Of a DNA stretch of 64,000 nt, positions 1 through 11,722 are shown one piece after another. Source of the DNA: Isoetes taiwanensis (taxonomy: Eukaryota > Streptophyta > Lycopodiopsida > Isoetales > Isoetaceae); the NCBI GenBank assembly GCA_021234155.1, contig JAJEKV010000215.1:374001-438000 (forward strand). The letters are read 5' to 3'. The stretch's first letter is position 1; each line of letters begins with the position of its first letter. A program made the translations under genes and the position numbers. The notes below the pieces were generated by a model that saw only the letters and a program-made list of their open reading frames with translations, was not told the origin of the DNA and searched no databases.

Positions 1-650
1 TTGGATATGAATCTTTCAATTCCCCAATCGGAATACCTTCAGGGACCTTTCTTATCAAACGAATCAGCTCCCCCTTGTCTTTGAGATCATGCTTAGACTG
101 CAAAGATTGGATGGGAACTCACAAACGTCAGATCCTTTTATAACTCAGAATACAAAGACGAGATACAAAGATTGAAACTTCAACCAAGACCTTACCTTAT
201 AAGAAAACCTCTGACCGTCATATGAAACCTTAACATTCGTCTTCAGGCTTTCGAACACCTCTTTGTTCTTCCTCACGTCTACAAAGCATGCATCATTTAT
301 TTCTTCAGGAGAAAGGGCTCTTCTTGTCTGAAGAAAAAACAAAAACCTAATCATTCAAGAAGCGCGGGCTAGAATCAATAATGAGAAAAGGAACTACGCA
401 CCTGTAATAAGAGCTCCAAGACCTTCTTTATCTGTGAACCTATTGGGGCTTGACCCACTTTAGCTATTTCCCGAAGCTTGTCTTTATCATTTGCAAAAGT
501 GTATGTTGCCACCGGTGGGGGAGCTGGCGCTGAAGCAGGAGGCGCTTTAGGGGGCTGGGAAGAAGGTCTGACAGCATGTTTGGCAAGACTTGCTTGCAGC
601 TTTTCTTGCTGCTTGTTAAACTTGTTTAACTGATCCGACAGGTTCGCCAT
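1..650 (-). CDS. TFIIE beta subunit, 5' part (three exons, runs off the left edge)
   Basis: General transcription factor IIE beta subunit, which acts with TFIIE-alpha and TFIIH at RNA polymerase II promoters in the nucleus. Exon 1 is 650-402 and starts at an ATG giving MANLSDQLNKF, followed by a Pro/Ala-rich linker and KLREIAKVGQAPIGSQIKKV. Exon 2 is 327-196 (TRRALSPEEINDACFVDV ... YDGQRFSYK). Exon 3 starts at 97 (SKHDLKDKGELIRLIRK ... IGELKDSYP) and continues past base 1. Introns have clean junctions: CAG/GTGCGT, TTCAG/ACAAG, AAG/GTAAGG and TTTGCAG/TCTAAG. All exons stay in frame. The order matches the TFIIE-beta winged-helix core. The upstream in-frame TTG codon is rejected in favour of the ATG. 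The sequence is clearly diverged from flowering-plant versions I know. This is the only confident host gene in the window. Confidence 0.87.
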
Positions 651-867
651 AGCGATCAAACTACCAAATTCGAATCAAGCAATCTTCCTACTCCCTCATC
701 TGTGATGCAACAGCGTCGACCCCCTTTAGACGCAAGCTTTTTCCGTCGGCAAATGCTTGTTCCGTTTTTTGTTTTATTTGAAAGGTCTGTTGCTTTTGCA
801 CCTTCGAGTCGATTTTTTGCACTATAAATAACGAGCGTCTCAAATATCATTCCACTGTCATGTGCTA
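651..867 (-). promoter_or_regulatory. Presumed promoter and 5' UTR of TFIIE-beta
   Basis: The 217 bases upstream of the TFIIE-beta ATG and before the GC-rich foldback at 868. No clear TATA box or other named element is visible. The assignment rests only on position, and the foldback may have been inserted close to the promoter. Confidence 0.3.
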
Positions 868-999
868 GGTAACCGGCCGGATTGAGGGGCTTCCGGCCTG
901 TAAACCGGCAGGCGGCGCCGCCGCGAGGGGCGTTAGCCGCGAGCGGCGCCGTCGCCTGCCGGTTTACCGGCCGGAAACCCCGAAATCCGGCCGGCTACC
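868..999. repeat. GC-rich foldback (inverted repeat) with about 50-bp arms
   Basis: The left arm starts GGTAACCGGCCGGATT and runs to about 920. The right arm runs from about 945 to 999 and ends AATCCGGCCGGCTACC. The arms are near-perfect reverse complements, including GTAAACCGGCAGGCG inside. The centre is GC-only (GGCGCCG twice). No target-site duplication is obvious. It looks like a snap-back MITE or the end of a larger element, and is far richer in G+C than its flanks. Confidence 0.75.
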
Positions 1000-1109
1000 A
1001 AACATGAACCGTCAGTTTTGTGAAATTTCGTTCTTGGATTCTGGCGTGTTTCTTGGTGTTTTTTCGTTGAAGAAGGAGTTTCAATATCCAATATCGCTGG
1101 GGACCTCCG

Positions 1110-1200
1110 GAAGCTTGAGCAGCTTGCCGTTTTCCGGAACCTGCTTGAGCATCTTGCCGAAGCTTGAGCATCTTGCCGTTTTCCGGAACCTGCTCTGATC
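1110..1200. repeat. Short tandem duplication (TTGCCGTTTTCCGGAACCTG)
   Basis: The block 'cttgagca-tcttgccgttttccggaacctgct' occurs twice, with a shortened copy between. It lies just past the end of the ABCG-like fragment. Confidence 0.7.
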
Positions 1201-1425
1201 TGCCATAATATAGAAAGAAGAGCACCCAAAAGGCTGAGAGAGCCATGGATCTGCTGCAAAATGCGAAAGCCGGGCTGATGGATACTCAAGATAATTGTCC
1301 GGCCATGAAGCTCGCAGAATCCAGGCCTGATGTGGGCTCATCCAGAAGCAAAACGGCCGGATCATGTAGGCTATAGCATGCACTCCTATGGAAACCCTTC
1401 TTCTTTCGCCTTCTGATACGCCGCT
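1200..1425 (-). pseudogene. ABCG (WBC) transporter nucleotide-binding domain fragment
   Basis: On the minus strand three pieces of an ABCG half-transporter ATPase follow in the right order but in three reading frames. They are the signature region VSEGERRRVSIGVHA (about 1424-1375), Walker B/D-loop LLLDEPTSGLDSAS (1351-1290) and TIILSIHQPGFRILQQI (about 1298-1245). In a working protein these lie within about 75 residues, as here, so the piece is collinear with a real gene but has at least two frameshifts. The usual signature VSGGE reads VSEGE. No Walker A and no membrane domain are seen nearby. It is a captured or degraded gene fragment among repeats, not a functional gene. Confidence 0.8.
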
Positions 1426-1430
1426 TGACG

Positions 1431-1690
1431 AATCTTGAGGCATGAAATAATGGCTTGAATCTTGAGGACGAATGCTCTTGAATCTTGAGGACGAATGCTC
1501 TTCTGATACGCCGCTCTTGAATCTTGAGGCATGAAACAATGCTGGACGAATCTTGAGGCATGAAACAAGGCCGAATGCCCTGACTGGATGCCGGCGGAAA
1601 TGCCCTGACTGCACTGCCGTTCCCTGCACTGCACAAATGATCCGGCTGAATGCACTGCCCTGCCGGCCGCACTGCCCTGCCAGCCCTGCC
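1431..1690. repeat. Degenerate short tandem repeats
   Basis: The words 'gaatcttgaggcatgaaa' and 'cttgaatcttgaggacgaatgct' recur five or more times between 1431 and 1565. They are followed by a run rich in 'tgccctgcc' and 'actgcactgcc' to 1690. All frames here are open by chance, and the long minus-strand frames are repeat artefacts. Confidence 0.7.
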
Positions 1691-1970
1691 AAATGAAATG
1701 GGAAAATAGGTTTTTGAGCTGTGGCGGCACTGTAAGTGGCGCCACCAGACACCCATAAACCAAAATTACCTGTAATAAACAATTAGAGAATATTCCAGGA
1801 ATTTCACAAAACTGCAGTTTACGAGGAAAATACACGGTGTTTGCTTGGACTTAGCGAGTTTTTTTGCGTTTGTCTTTGTTAAAGCTAAAGCGAAGGAAAA
1901 AACGCACTGAGTTTTTAGATTTTAAGCTGGTTTAAACATGGCAGTATAAATAGTGAGGCCAATTAAACAC

Positions 1971-2151
1971 GCCCCTAATTGTTTTTGAAGATTGCATACG
2001 CGCATTGCCCTGTTTCCATCTCAGGAATAAACGACATTCCTGTATGCAAAAAAGAAGACCATATGCAAATCTTTCGAGCGCTCATATGGAAGCGCTTTCT
2101 TTTTTGGAGGGTGCATGCCTAGCATATGCAATCTTCAAAGCGATTAGGGGC
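1971..2151. mobile_element. MITE-like foldback with about 27-bp terminal inverted repeats
   Basis: The left end GCCCCTAATTGTTTTTGAAG (1971 on, continuing ATTGCATA) is mirrored by the right end 2125-2151 (TATGCAATCTTCAAAGCGAT then TAGGGGC). A second inner stem pairs about 2045-2065 with about 2085-2110 (CATATG plus an A/T run). No ORF. A small non-autonomous DNA element is the simplest reading; flanking target duplications are not convincing. Confidence 0.65.
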
Positions 2152-2440
2152 GGAGCCCTGCTGACATCTCAGAAATGTCTGGTAAACAAACATTGGTGTA
2201 ACGTGAAGAACACTTAGGAACCATTTTGTGCCCATTAAAAACCTTCGGAATGCAAGTAAGTCCTTGGAATGCTAGGTAAAGAGGCCGAAATGCTGGATAA
2301 ATTGTGGGCAAATTCTTGGAATGAATGTAGAAACTGCAGCAGCAACCCGCCATGGAAACTCTGTCGCGCAGCAAAACATTCTTGGTTTGAAACAACGCCA
2401 CATGTCACGGCGCTATTGGCAGATGCGGCAGAGTGGTTCC

Positions 2441-2530
2441 TAAGCGTTTCTTACTCTTTTAGGAGATATAACTTACATTAACAGCATTTAATAAGCGTTT
2501 CTTACTCTTTTAGGAGATATAACTTACATT
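2441..2530. repeat. 39-bp direct repeat, two copies
   Basis: The word starting TAAGCGTTTCTTACTCTTTT is present at 2441-2479 and again at 2492-2530, identical over 39 bp with a 12-bp spacer. The lack of divergence suggests a recent duplication. Confidence 0.95.
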
Positions 2531-2699
2531 TACAACACTTGAAAGGAGAGTTAAAAGAGATGGGGAGATAAGATTCCCAAATCTCATCTTTATCATCGTC
2601 AGATAATGTGGACATCGATTACTGATCATATTGATCTAGAGTAGTGCGAGCTTTTTTTTTTTTTTTTTTTGAAGAACTGTGTCATCAATATATTAAAAG

Positions 2700-5600
2700 A
2701 ATGGTAATGTTACAAAGCAAGTGAGGAGGAAGGAGAACTGCCCCAAAGAGACAGCCGATACTCCCCCGCAACTCCCCATCATTGACAAACCGACCATCAC
2801 CATCTACAACACCCAAGAAGTCCCGCCAAATGGCAAACTTCCGCTTCTACTACTCCCCAGGAACACCAAGAAGCTTTGAAATAGCTTGTACCCGAAGTCG
2901 AGGAATCGAGAGGCAGCAGCTTTGCCAATCCCCCGAAGATCCACAACCGCCTCCCGCTTCCAAATCAGCCACACCAACCAAGCCACGCGACAAATGCAAG
3001 GCTTGCCGCCGAGCCGCCAAGCACCGGGATATACATGAAGTAGCGCCGGGCTAGTCAATCTCACCAAACAGAGCCCTAACCCAATCGAGTGCAGCCCGCA
3101 AGTGAGGGCATAAAACTAGACAATGCTCCACGCCTCAACGATGAAGGCCACAACAAGGGCGTAGAGGGCTCACACCCGCCTAAACCGACTCACAAGGGCA
3201 TTCACCGACATGGCCGGTGCACCACCGCCACGTAAGCACCCTAACCTTCGGTGGGGAAGTGAGCTCCATGTCCACGCCCAAACCGAAGCCATCGAGAACC
3301 CGAAGTTGCAGAGACCACTTGCCCGGAAGGGGCGTGTGTCATGAATAGCCGACCCTTAAGAAGACCGCACAAAGTAAGAAGACACAACATCCGGATGAAC
3401 CTTCCAAACCCGCACCACCACATCATCCCCGAGGGACTATAGGTATGTGTAGCGTATCACTCCCCGCCACGTGTTCCTAGATAGCCCGGGCCATCGCCTC
3501 AGCGAAAAGCGAAGCTCGAAGAACTCCCCACGGCTAGCCGACCACCCCAATACCAATCCTCCAAGGTGAGCACCGCATTTCGCCTCCAAACGGCTCAACG
3601 TCCGAAAGCATGCACAAAGGGCGCCCAAGGGCAAGTGCAGGGGGTAGAGGAACCCACAAGAAAGGAGAAGAGTGGTGATAAACCGAGGCATAATCTAGCG
3701 GAAGAGCACACGCACATGATCCCAAGCCCGCAACACTCCGTGGAGAAAAGGGATGCATGTGGGAAAGGCCTGAGACCATACAACAAAGTGCCCGTGGCAA
3801 CTCCACATGCACAAACGGCTTCCCAAACGCCACACAATGGCTTAAGAGATCGCAACAACAAACAACAAGCACTGTGAGAAGATGCTCCATCCTACGTAAT
3901 GCTCCAAACAAACTTGGAGACCAACACCTTACTATGCAAAGCCAAATCCGGAATGGCCAAGCCCCCATCCTCCCCGGGTGGGCGGAGACACTTCCACCAA
4001 GCCACTTTAACAATCCGCCCCTTCATCATCCCCGCCCCACACAAAATTTGAACAATCTTATCCAAAGCCCGTGATCTTACCCTCGGGAGCTAGCATCGCA
4101 GATGTTGTATACACATGAGTGCTACAAAGTAACCGACTTGGCAATAGTGATCCTACCGCCATGGACAACTTGCTACCCTTCCACCAATTGAGGTGTTTTC
4201 GCAACCCCTGCAAAATCTCATCCCACACCCTCCCCATGGAAACATCCCCTCCAAAGGGAATACCCAATGCCTTTAGTACACATTACACCGAAGCACCTTC
4301 CAAGGGAATAGAGCCAAACAAGGGGAGGCGGAGTCACCGGGCCCATAATGAAAGCACTTACCCCAATTCAAGAATGCCCGAGGCCAAGGAGAAAGTATCC
4401 AACAAACCCTTCACATTCCGCAGAAATTCCTCTCTTACGCCACCAAGAAGAGGAAAGTGTCATCGGCAAAACGGTTAATAATCTGGCGGCTACCATCCCC
4501 GTGATCCAAGCCCATCCACCACTCCCTCCTCCACCGCAGCCTAAAAACAACCGAGACAAAGGCCTCCGCCACAATCGTAAACAAAAGCGGCCAAAGGGCA
4601 CCCCCGACGCACCCTCCGCCTAAGGAGAAAAGGCGAGGGTTCACCCCGCACACCACCAGAGTAGCGTGGCCGACCTATGCACTTCATGACTGATCTCAAG
4701 AAAGCGTGGACCACAGCCAACGCTAACATCATGGCGCATAAGAACTCCCAACGGACACTATCGTAAGCTTTGGCAAAGTCAAGCTTAAGATAGGCAATGC
4801 CTTGACTCGTTTCTTCCGCCCAATAAAGACCCTCATAAGCTGCGGCAACATTAGTCAAAATGTTCCTCCCGGGGACAAACCCGCATCGCACCTTACTAAT
4901 GGAAGAAGTCAACACGGGCTTCAACTTCTCTCGCGGGGCTTTCGCGAATAATCTTATACACGAGAGGACAACAAGGAGATAGGCCTTCAATCATTAATAG
5001 TAGAAGGTCGCTTAACCTTAGGAATCAAGGAAATGCATGCGGTATTCAAGATCCTATCCATTTGAGAAGGCTGCGGCAACTCAAGATACACACTGGTATA
5101 ATCGACTCATCAGCCCACTCTTAATAAGTCCGAAGAACTCCATTGGGGATGCCATCTAGCCCGGGACATTTATCCTTGGCCATGCACATACATGCCGCTA
5201 AATCCTCTCCGAGAGTTCCCGCTCCAAGCTCTCACCGGGTGAGGAATAGATGGCTTAACTTGACCCCCAAAACAAGCTCCCCGTGCATCTCCTCGCTCAT
5301 AGGGAAGAGTGCGATGTGCGAAAAACCCCGAGAAATGGGCATGCACATACCTCTGCAAATCAGCGGGATCCTCCAAAGTCCGCCATCGAGGCAAAGCAAA
5401 GGGACGCCATAGATGCCTTGATATCGCCCATTTGCCTAGCTGCTCTGAAGAACACCGACGAACTTGTGCCCCCCTCCTTCAACCGGTAAGGGCCGCCTTC
5501 ACACGTGCCTCCCGCGACTTTAACCTGCTCCAGAGCAACAATACGTTTGCAACACCTTGCATTCTCCCTAATGCCATCGGAGAATTGCGCCGAATCCTCT

Positions 5601-6549
5601 CCAACTCCACGATAGAGACCATGCAACTCCCCGCCTCCGGCCGCACGCGCCTACCAAAGACCTTGAAAAAACGCTTCACCACGGCCAACGGTCACCATAC
5701 CGGACATACCTTGAGATGAAAAGGTATCAAGCCACAACTCCTCGCCTTTGGTGGAGAACCGCGATCGGCTAGAAGCCGGGTGTTCAAAGCGGAACACCGA
5801 TCCTAGAGGGCCGAGAGGCAATCGCGACCGACCGACAAAACCCGAGGGTAATAATCAAAAATGGAGGTAGACAGAATGTTACTCCCGCAAAGAGGGCACA
5901 CCATCCGGTCGCATGGGGAAGCATAACACCGGGTCATGCCTAGCATACCGCCCGCACCAATCGCCTATTACAATAGGTGAAAGACAAGTCCCCATGGACC
6001 TCAACCAAGGCCAAATCTCGCAACAAAGCGAGACCACGGGTCCCTTTCAAACCCATGCACAATCGGGTTCGAACGGCAGGGCGATCCTCTACTCGCTCTA
6101 CCATATTGAAGTCCCCTAACAACAACAAAGCGACCCGCAACCCACCAAGGGCTCGCATAACAGAACTTAATCAATCTGTGGCCCATAAAGCACCCCGCTG
6201 AGAAGGCTGATTAGGGGCATAAACATTAACAATCCCCCACTCTTGCCCTCCCTCCAACCACTTAATTATTGCCCACCGACCAAACCTGTCTGCTGCAGAG
6301 TACGTGACCTGCACATCCATCCTCCAAGCAAAGAGTACCCCCACTAGTCCGCCTTTAAGAAGAAGCAATAGAGGCAAACCGCCTACCAACCATATTCATG
6401 AGCCTAGACATATCACCCCTATGACACTTATGCTCCTGAATGCAAACAATATCAGGACGCAACTGCCGAAGTACCAAAGAAACACGGGCCCTCTTACTAC
6501 TAGAGGACCGCACCCCCCGCACATTCCAACTAAGGATCGATCTATTCAT
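2700..6549 (-). pseudogene. LINE ORF2: endonuclease / reverse transcriptase, broken
   Basis: Order on the minus strand: endonuclease start MNRSILSWNVRGVRS at 6549, with VCIQEHKCHRG after it; VNVYAPNQPSQRGALW near 6200; LLGDFNMVERVEDR near 6110. Reverse transcriptase follows with CGFVPGRNIL near 4870, LKLDFAKAYDSVRWEF near 4760, RGCPLAA near 4600 and the catalytic RFADDTFLFL near 4450. The segments lie in different frames, so several indels are needed. Downstream pieces such as ILQGLRKHLNWWKGSKLSM (about 4200) and WLVWLIWKREAV (about 2970) fit the thumb and C-terminal parts. It once nicked DNA and copied its own RNA at the target; it cannot make a full protein now. Confidence 0.85.
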
Positions 6550-6589
6550 CCCGGAGGAGAAGTGTCCAGCCCCACATGCCTACCCACCA

Positions 6590-8231
6590 GGCCATCAGCC
6601 CACTCCACAGAGTCATCATCTAGAGCGGAGGATTAATCACGGCAATGTGACCCACGGTGCTCTCATTGAGATTCCACTTCCAACACGTGTTGGAAGTCCC
6701 CCAGGCACCTCCATAGAGTCATGGGCCACACTAGTCTCTACCTCCAACTGGGCTGCTCCAGCCACCTCATGCTCAGCACATACCGCTACCGGGACATCCC
6801 CACCGGGATCACCGGCCCTCCCACTGTCCTCGGACCTAGCCACAACCAAATCATCTCGAGCCCTCCCCGAGCCATCCGTCCCCTAGCCCCGCCATCCAAT
6901 GGGCGGCCAGCAGCAAGCCTGCCCCGGCCTCGTCCCACACCACCTCTCCCAACCACACCACCTCGTCCAACTCCACTCAGCGCACCCACGAAGTCCCTCG
7001 TGGTTGCCTCGGGGGAAGGAGGAATGGGGCCCTGCATAAGCACCCGCAACCCCTACCACATCACAAGCACCAACAGGATCATCAACATGGTCATATGGTA
7101 GCACAATAGATGGAAACATCCGCCGGATCTCAGAGCCATTCAAAAGCTTCAAACGGAAGAGAAAATGCCAGGGACCACTACGCACTGGAAGAGAAGTGAG
7201 CATAGGCTGCAAAGCAGGCAGAGCAACACAGATCTTAGGGACATGCACAATAGAATGAGCCAAATATACACCCAGGCCATTAGCCATAGAAACCAAGAAA
7301 TCAGGCACCATCAGATCAGGAGGAAGATCCTGAATCTGGAACCAACACGGGATTTTAACAAATTGTCAAAGAAGCGGTGGACATTGCTTGGGAGTATAAT
7401 CTTGATACAACACATAAGATTCACCCAAAGTATCCACTCCCCGACTAACCAATTGCCACACGGAAGACTCAGCCTCAAACATGATTATGAAGAAATTATT
7501 TGGTAGGAATTTCAGAGACTGATACCTGGGCAAACCAATCCGCCTCAGATGTCCGGCAAGCCAAGTGCTAAACCTCCTCGTGTCCAATATGTAACCCGTG
7601 AAGTAGCCCAATACTATAAATGAAACTAGATTCTCAATGGTGCGAACATATCCGGTATGATCAATATCTATCCATGGAGTCTCTGGAAGAGTCAGCTTTT
7701 GTGGGTCAGCAGTGATGATCCTTCACAAATTTTAGAGCCTCTTGAACACGGGCAGTCCTACACTCCAGAGCCTTGCGCTTGATCCAATCTGAAAACCCCG
7801 GCTGAGTGATGCGAGCAGCGGTGTCATTGCTCGCCCGGGCAGGCACCCGGGAGTTGGGGCTGCATACGGCATCCCCGAGAGGTATCCGGGGGCACCCGGG
7901 GAGGCACATCAGCTACGTGCACCCTAGAAGAGGGCGATCACCCGGCAAGTGATCCCTTCCCAAGTACAGGGGAAGAGGGCATCACAGATCCAGTTTCCAA
8001 AGGGGGCATGCTTGATGGGATCAAGACCGGAGTCTCCAAAACACAATCTACTGGGGTCTCAAAATTATATTGAGAGGAAGAGCAATCCACATACCTCTCA
8101 ACCGAAGGGGATTCCAAGAGCTCCCTCATCTCTGCCACTAATTGCATGCCACTTCCTACAGCCCGCGCCTCTTCATGCATGCCGAGACCCGCGCCCTTCC
8201 CCTTTACTGGAGGATTCTTCCTCCTCGCCAT
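6590..8231 (-). pseudogene. LINE ORF1 with DUF4283-like RNA-binding region, broken
   Basis: The minus strand opens with MARRKNPPVKGKGAG at 8231. After frame changes it shows the plant LINE ORF1 pattern: FSTWLAGHLRRIGLPRY, LPNNFFIIMFEAESSVWQL (7550-7430), then KIPCWFQIQDLPPDL (about 7355-7310) and a region ending near 6890. This matches the DUF4283 fold of plant L1 ORF1 proteins, thought to bind RNA in the transposition particle. A stop and several frameshifts break it. No zinc knuckle was found in this copy. Confidence 0.7.
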
Positions 8232-8319
8232 CTCCCTTGGCTACTGGCTTTTCCAAATGATCTAGCATGCCAGCGCTCATGTAATGTGGAACGCTAGTTT
8301 CTTGAGTCTCGGCCTAAGA

Positions 8320-11150
8320 GAATTTGTTGACTATTGAGATGCGACTAAAAATGAGCCTAAATGCATGCCCATGTGGTATGAATATTGTCATACAAGACAA
8401 AGCAGTTTCAATAGTCTTGAGCACACCTTGTATACAGGGCAAAGTGGACTTACTCGTGGCTTAAATGAATGAACCTTAATATTTACTCTGACTGAGCAAT
8501 GAACAATGTGCTAGAAAAGCAACGAGTACTTGGGAATGATACTTTTATCCCAAATGCAGTTCCACATGCAATGAAGATGCTCCTCTTGTACTAAATACCC
8601 AATGAGAAGATGGAAGCAATAGGGGAGCAGACGTCAAAATCTGTAGCAATGTTGAACCAAATCCTTACCGAACGAAATATCTCCATTAATTTTCCAAATC
8701 TGCTCCTCTTTATGGTTAGATATAAAAGAGATATTCTTTGCGATGATTTCCAGTGCCTGGAAGTCCTACTATAATGATATTTTTCACAAATGTTGGCTAG
8801 ATGAGAAGTTGTTCATCATAGTACCATGCATCCAGCCTGGAAACACAAGTATCTTGCCACCTCTTTTGAGTTGTTGGATGCAAAGAGGCTGCAAGTAGGA
8901 GATGATCAAAAGGAGTCCATAAAAAGGGAGAGGAGGTTTGCATGCAATGTAATGGTTAATGGCCATCAAGGGCTTTACTGTTTGCCAGGCATTCAGTAAA
9001 CCTTTAAAAAAGGAGATGCATGCAAGAACGGCTTGCGGGAATAGAAGAGAGCCTACTGCAACCAAGGTTTAACTACAAATTTGCCAAAAACAACACAGTG
9101 CTCCAAAGAACTGAACAAGCCGACGTATTTCACATGACTACACATGGTCTAACAGGATCTACAAAGGAGCTTGGAAAGAAGAACTTTGCCATGAAGTTAT
9201 GAGATCATACATATCTAGGCCACCATCCTTTTTTGAGGTGAATGCATTTGCTCCATGCGATTTTTATAACTACATTTGTCTCATTGCCACTTCCACACGA
9301 GGTTTTGAACTAGCACAATGATCTCTTTAAATTGATAAGGGGGAGCTGGCAAGGTTGAAACCACATACACATGCGTACTATTGAGAACATATTTAGCTAC
9401 ATATATTCTTCTGGCCATTGATAAGAAGCACATCTCCACCAAAGCAAATGCTTCTGACTATTGAAAATGCTCTGATCCCATGCCTGAGCTGCCAAAATCT
9501 CCATTTCAAAAGGAACCCCAAGCAACTGGATAGTACTGCCCAGAAGAACAAAATTCCAAGGATACTAAAACGAACAAGTCAAGAGTGGACCATCCAGTGC
9601 CCAAATTGCATTACACTTCTGCAAATTCAGTAGACAACTTGAGACAAGGGAGAATATGTCTAGAAGCTATTTTACTGCATCAAGATTCCCTTCGCTAGCC
9701 TCCATCAAAATAAACGTATCATTGGCAAACTGGTTGCAAATTATTTGGAAACCATCATCCATGGCCAAACCAGCAATAAGAGCATCGTCCATTGCTCTAC
9801 GGAGCAACTACAAAAGTCCTTCGGCTATAATAATGAAGTGAAATAGGGCTAGTGGACAACTCTGCCGAATGCTCCTTTCCATTGTTAAAAACTATGACGG
9901 ATGTCGAAAATGTACCACTGCTTTAGAGAATTCAACAGTTTCTATGGAGAAGGAGAAATTAAAACCCAATTTGTCCATGATACAACGGAGGAACAGGCAC
10001 GAGACACAAGAATCTTGTTTGAGGTACACCACTCTTTGACCAATTTTCCTTGCCCAATACATGCCCTCATATGTCGAAGCTACACATTATCCAGAATATG
10101 TCTGCCAGGCAAAAGCCAATCTGCTCTTCACAGATTGAGAGTGTCAAAATCTTCTTCAACTTTTTAGTGTTCCTTCGCTGCGATCTTGTACGTTACTGGC
10201 AGTAGCAAGAGAAATTACAATAGGCTCCTTAATCTTAAGGATCAAAGGGCAATGACACCCGTGTTAAGTATCTTATCCAACTAATGAGACTAGAGCAGAT
10301 CTGGATATGCTTGCCACATAAGGCCGGGCGTCCACTCCCAACAAGACTAAAAAACTCAATGGGTATACTATCCATATCTAGGCACTTATCCTTGGTGATC
10401 ATGAATACTGCAGACTCCAGATCTGCTAGTGTGATGGGAGCCTCGAGTTCCTGCCATTGCACATGAGAGATAATGGGCATAACTTTTGACACTATAATGT
10501 CCATTGCCTCCTCCTAGAAGGAAGGTGTTTTTCTTTTCTAGAAGAAAGATGCGAAATGCGAGATAAGAAACTACTTTACTTGTTCAGGGATGGAGACGTG
10601 GACCATGTTTTGTATGTGAATAGAGGGTGAGAACGGCTGAGAAAAAAGACTTCATATACCTATTGCCCTCCCTTGGCCACGAGAGACTTGCTTTCAATTT
10701 ATTTACTTTGATGGTTTGGGGCTCAATTTCCTGAATCTGACCAACTCTGCTTCCCTAGCATGAAGACCTCCCTGTAGTCTAATCTGCTCCACCTCATTAT
10801 ACTTTTTGGCTTAGAAGGCCTTTTTCCTGTTGCACAAACTGCCTATTCTAGTAGATAGAGAAGGCTTTAACATTTTCTGGCACATTCACAAGTCTCCTCA
10901 ATGGCTCGGGTCACAGGGCATGGACTCCCAGACTCAACAACATTTAGCAGTGAAATCCTCGTTGTTCAAGAATTGAGCATACAATTTGAATATAACCTTA
11001 CCGGGAGCTCGAGATGGGGAGTCCACTGAACTAATAATCTAAGCATGATGTTCAAAAATAGTTTGGAGAATATAGTTCTTACAATATAGTCCAGGCAGCA
11101 TATGTTGAGCATACATATTGGCATAGCACCTGTCATGCCTAGTTGTAGAA
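8320..11150 (-). pseudogene. Second minus-strand LINE, strongly decayed
   Basis: The reverse complement shows ordered remnants of a LINE ORF2: a pre-RT linker (LQGGLHAREAELVRFRKL, about 10780-10700), the start of RT (ITLADLESAVFMITKDKCLD followed by MDSIPIEFF, 10430-10340), and the catalytic box as FANDTFILMEA (about 9755-9700), where the usual ADD is AND. Thumb-like remains follow to about 8784. Stops and shifts are frequent, more than in the 2.7-8.3 kb copy, so this copy is older or from another subfamily. The right side ends abruptly at an LTR (11161), which may have cut it. The left limit is approximate. Confidence 0.6.
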
Positions 11151-11160
11151 TATGCCTCCC

Positions 11161-11722
11161 TGTGACGCTCCCTGAACCTATATGATGCTCCCATCATATA
11201 AATACGGGAAATTCCCCTCCCATGGCGACTCCATCACCATGGAAAGGCCCTCCGTCTGACTCGGACCACTTGTGATAGGCAAGTGTCTGAGTGAGGGAGG
11301 TGTCATTCGCCCTATGCCTTCTATGGGAATCCAATATCTGAGCTAGATCTCCCATCTCTCAGATTCCAAATGAATAAGCTCCTCCTTTTTCTCCAATTGC
11401 CAACAAATCAAATTGGGGCAAATTGGGGTGGAAGCCCCAATTTGGGTGACCCAAAGTTAGCAGGTCTGCCTTGCCCAATCGATTTGGGCTAGGTGGCAAT
11501 TCTAGATTAGTTATCATTAACTAATTTAATATTTTAGCCTTCTTAATATTAGATTAAGCCCTAAACTCGAATTAGGGTTTAAGGTTAGGTTTCCACCTTA
11601 ATAATTAATGAGTTTAACATAGCTAAACTTAGCTTATGAATTCTTAACGCACCATTAATTATTCCTAGTGACGTGTCACGTATTTATACTTAAAAAGGCA
11701 TACAAATACGTGGAACGTCACA
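11161..11722 (-). mobile_element. LTR of an LTR retrotransposon (reverse orientation)
   Basis: The block starts TGTGACGCTCCC and ends GGAACGTCACA, so it has TG...CA ends. Read on the minus strand it begins TGTGACGTTCCA, the same start as the solo LTR at 22564. Just outside its right edge the minus strand reads AACGAGGGGAGAA, a good polypurine tract, which marks this as a 3' LTR with the element body lying to the right. No matching target duplication and no second LTR were seen. The tip CCTATATGATGCTCC resembles the LTR at 30595. Confidence 0.7.

Larger units (their letters stand above)
2652..8260 (-). mobile_element. LINE (plant L1-type), full span, decayed
   Basis: A minus-strand non-LTR retrotransposon. 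The plus strand shows poly(T) at 2652-2670, which is the element's 3' poly(A) tail. Reading leftwards from about 8260 come an ORF1 with a DUF4283-like region, an apurinic-type endonuclease, reverse transcriptase, and a C-terminal region. Both ORFs are broken by many frameshifts. The 5' limit is set only by the start of ORF1 at 8231. I could not find a secure target-site duplication. Confidence 0.85.

Noticed and set aside
1081-1835. Long minus ORFs (149-233 codons) around 1.1-1.8 kb
   Set aside because: They arise from stop-poor short repeats. Only the ABCG-like pieces inside have meaning, and these need three frames.
3437-7101. Many plus-strand ORFs of 80-150 codons within the first LINE
   Set aside because: They lie opposite decayed endonuclease and RT sequence on the minus strand and show no motifs.
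2631-8270. TGATCTAG at both ends of the first LINE as a target duplication
   Set aside because: The left copy is 12 bases away from the poly(T) and the match is only 8 bp, so it is not positioned as a LINE duplication should be.
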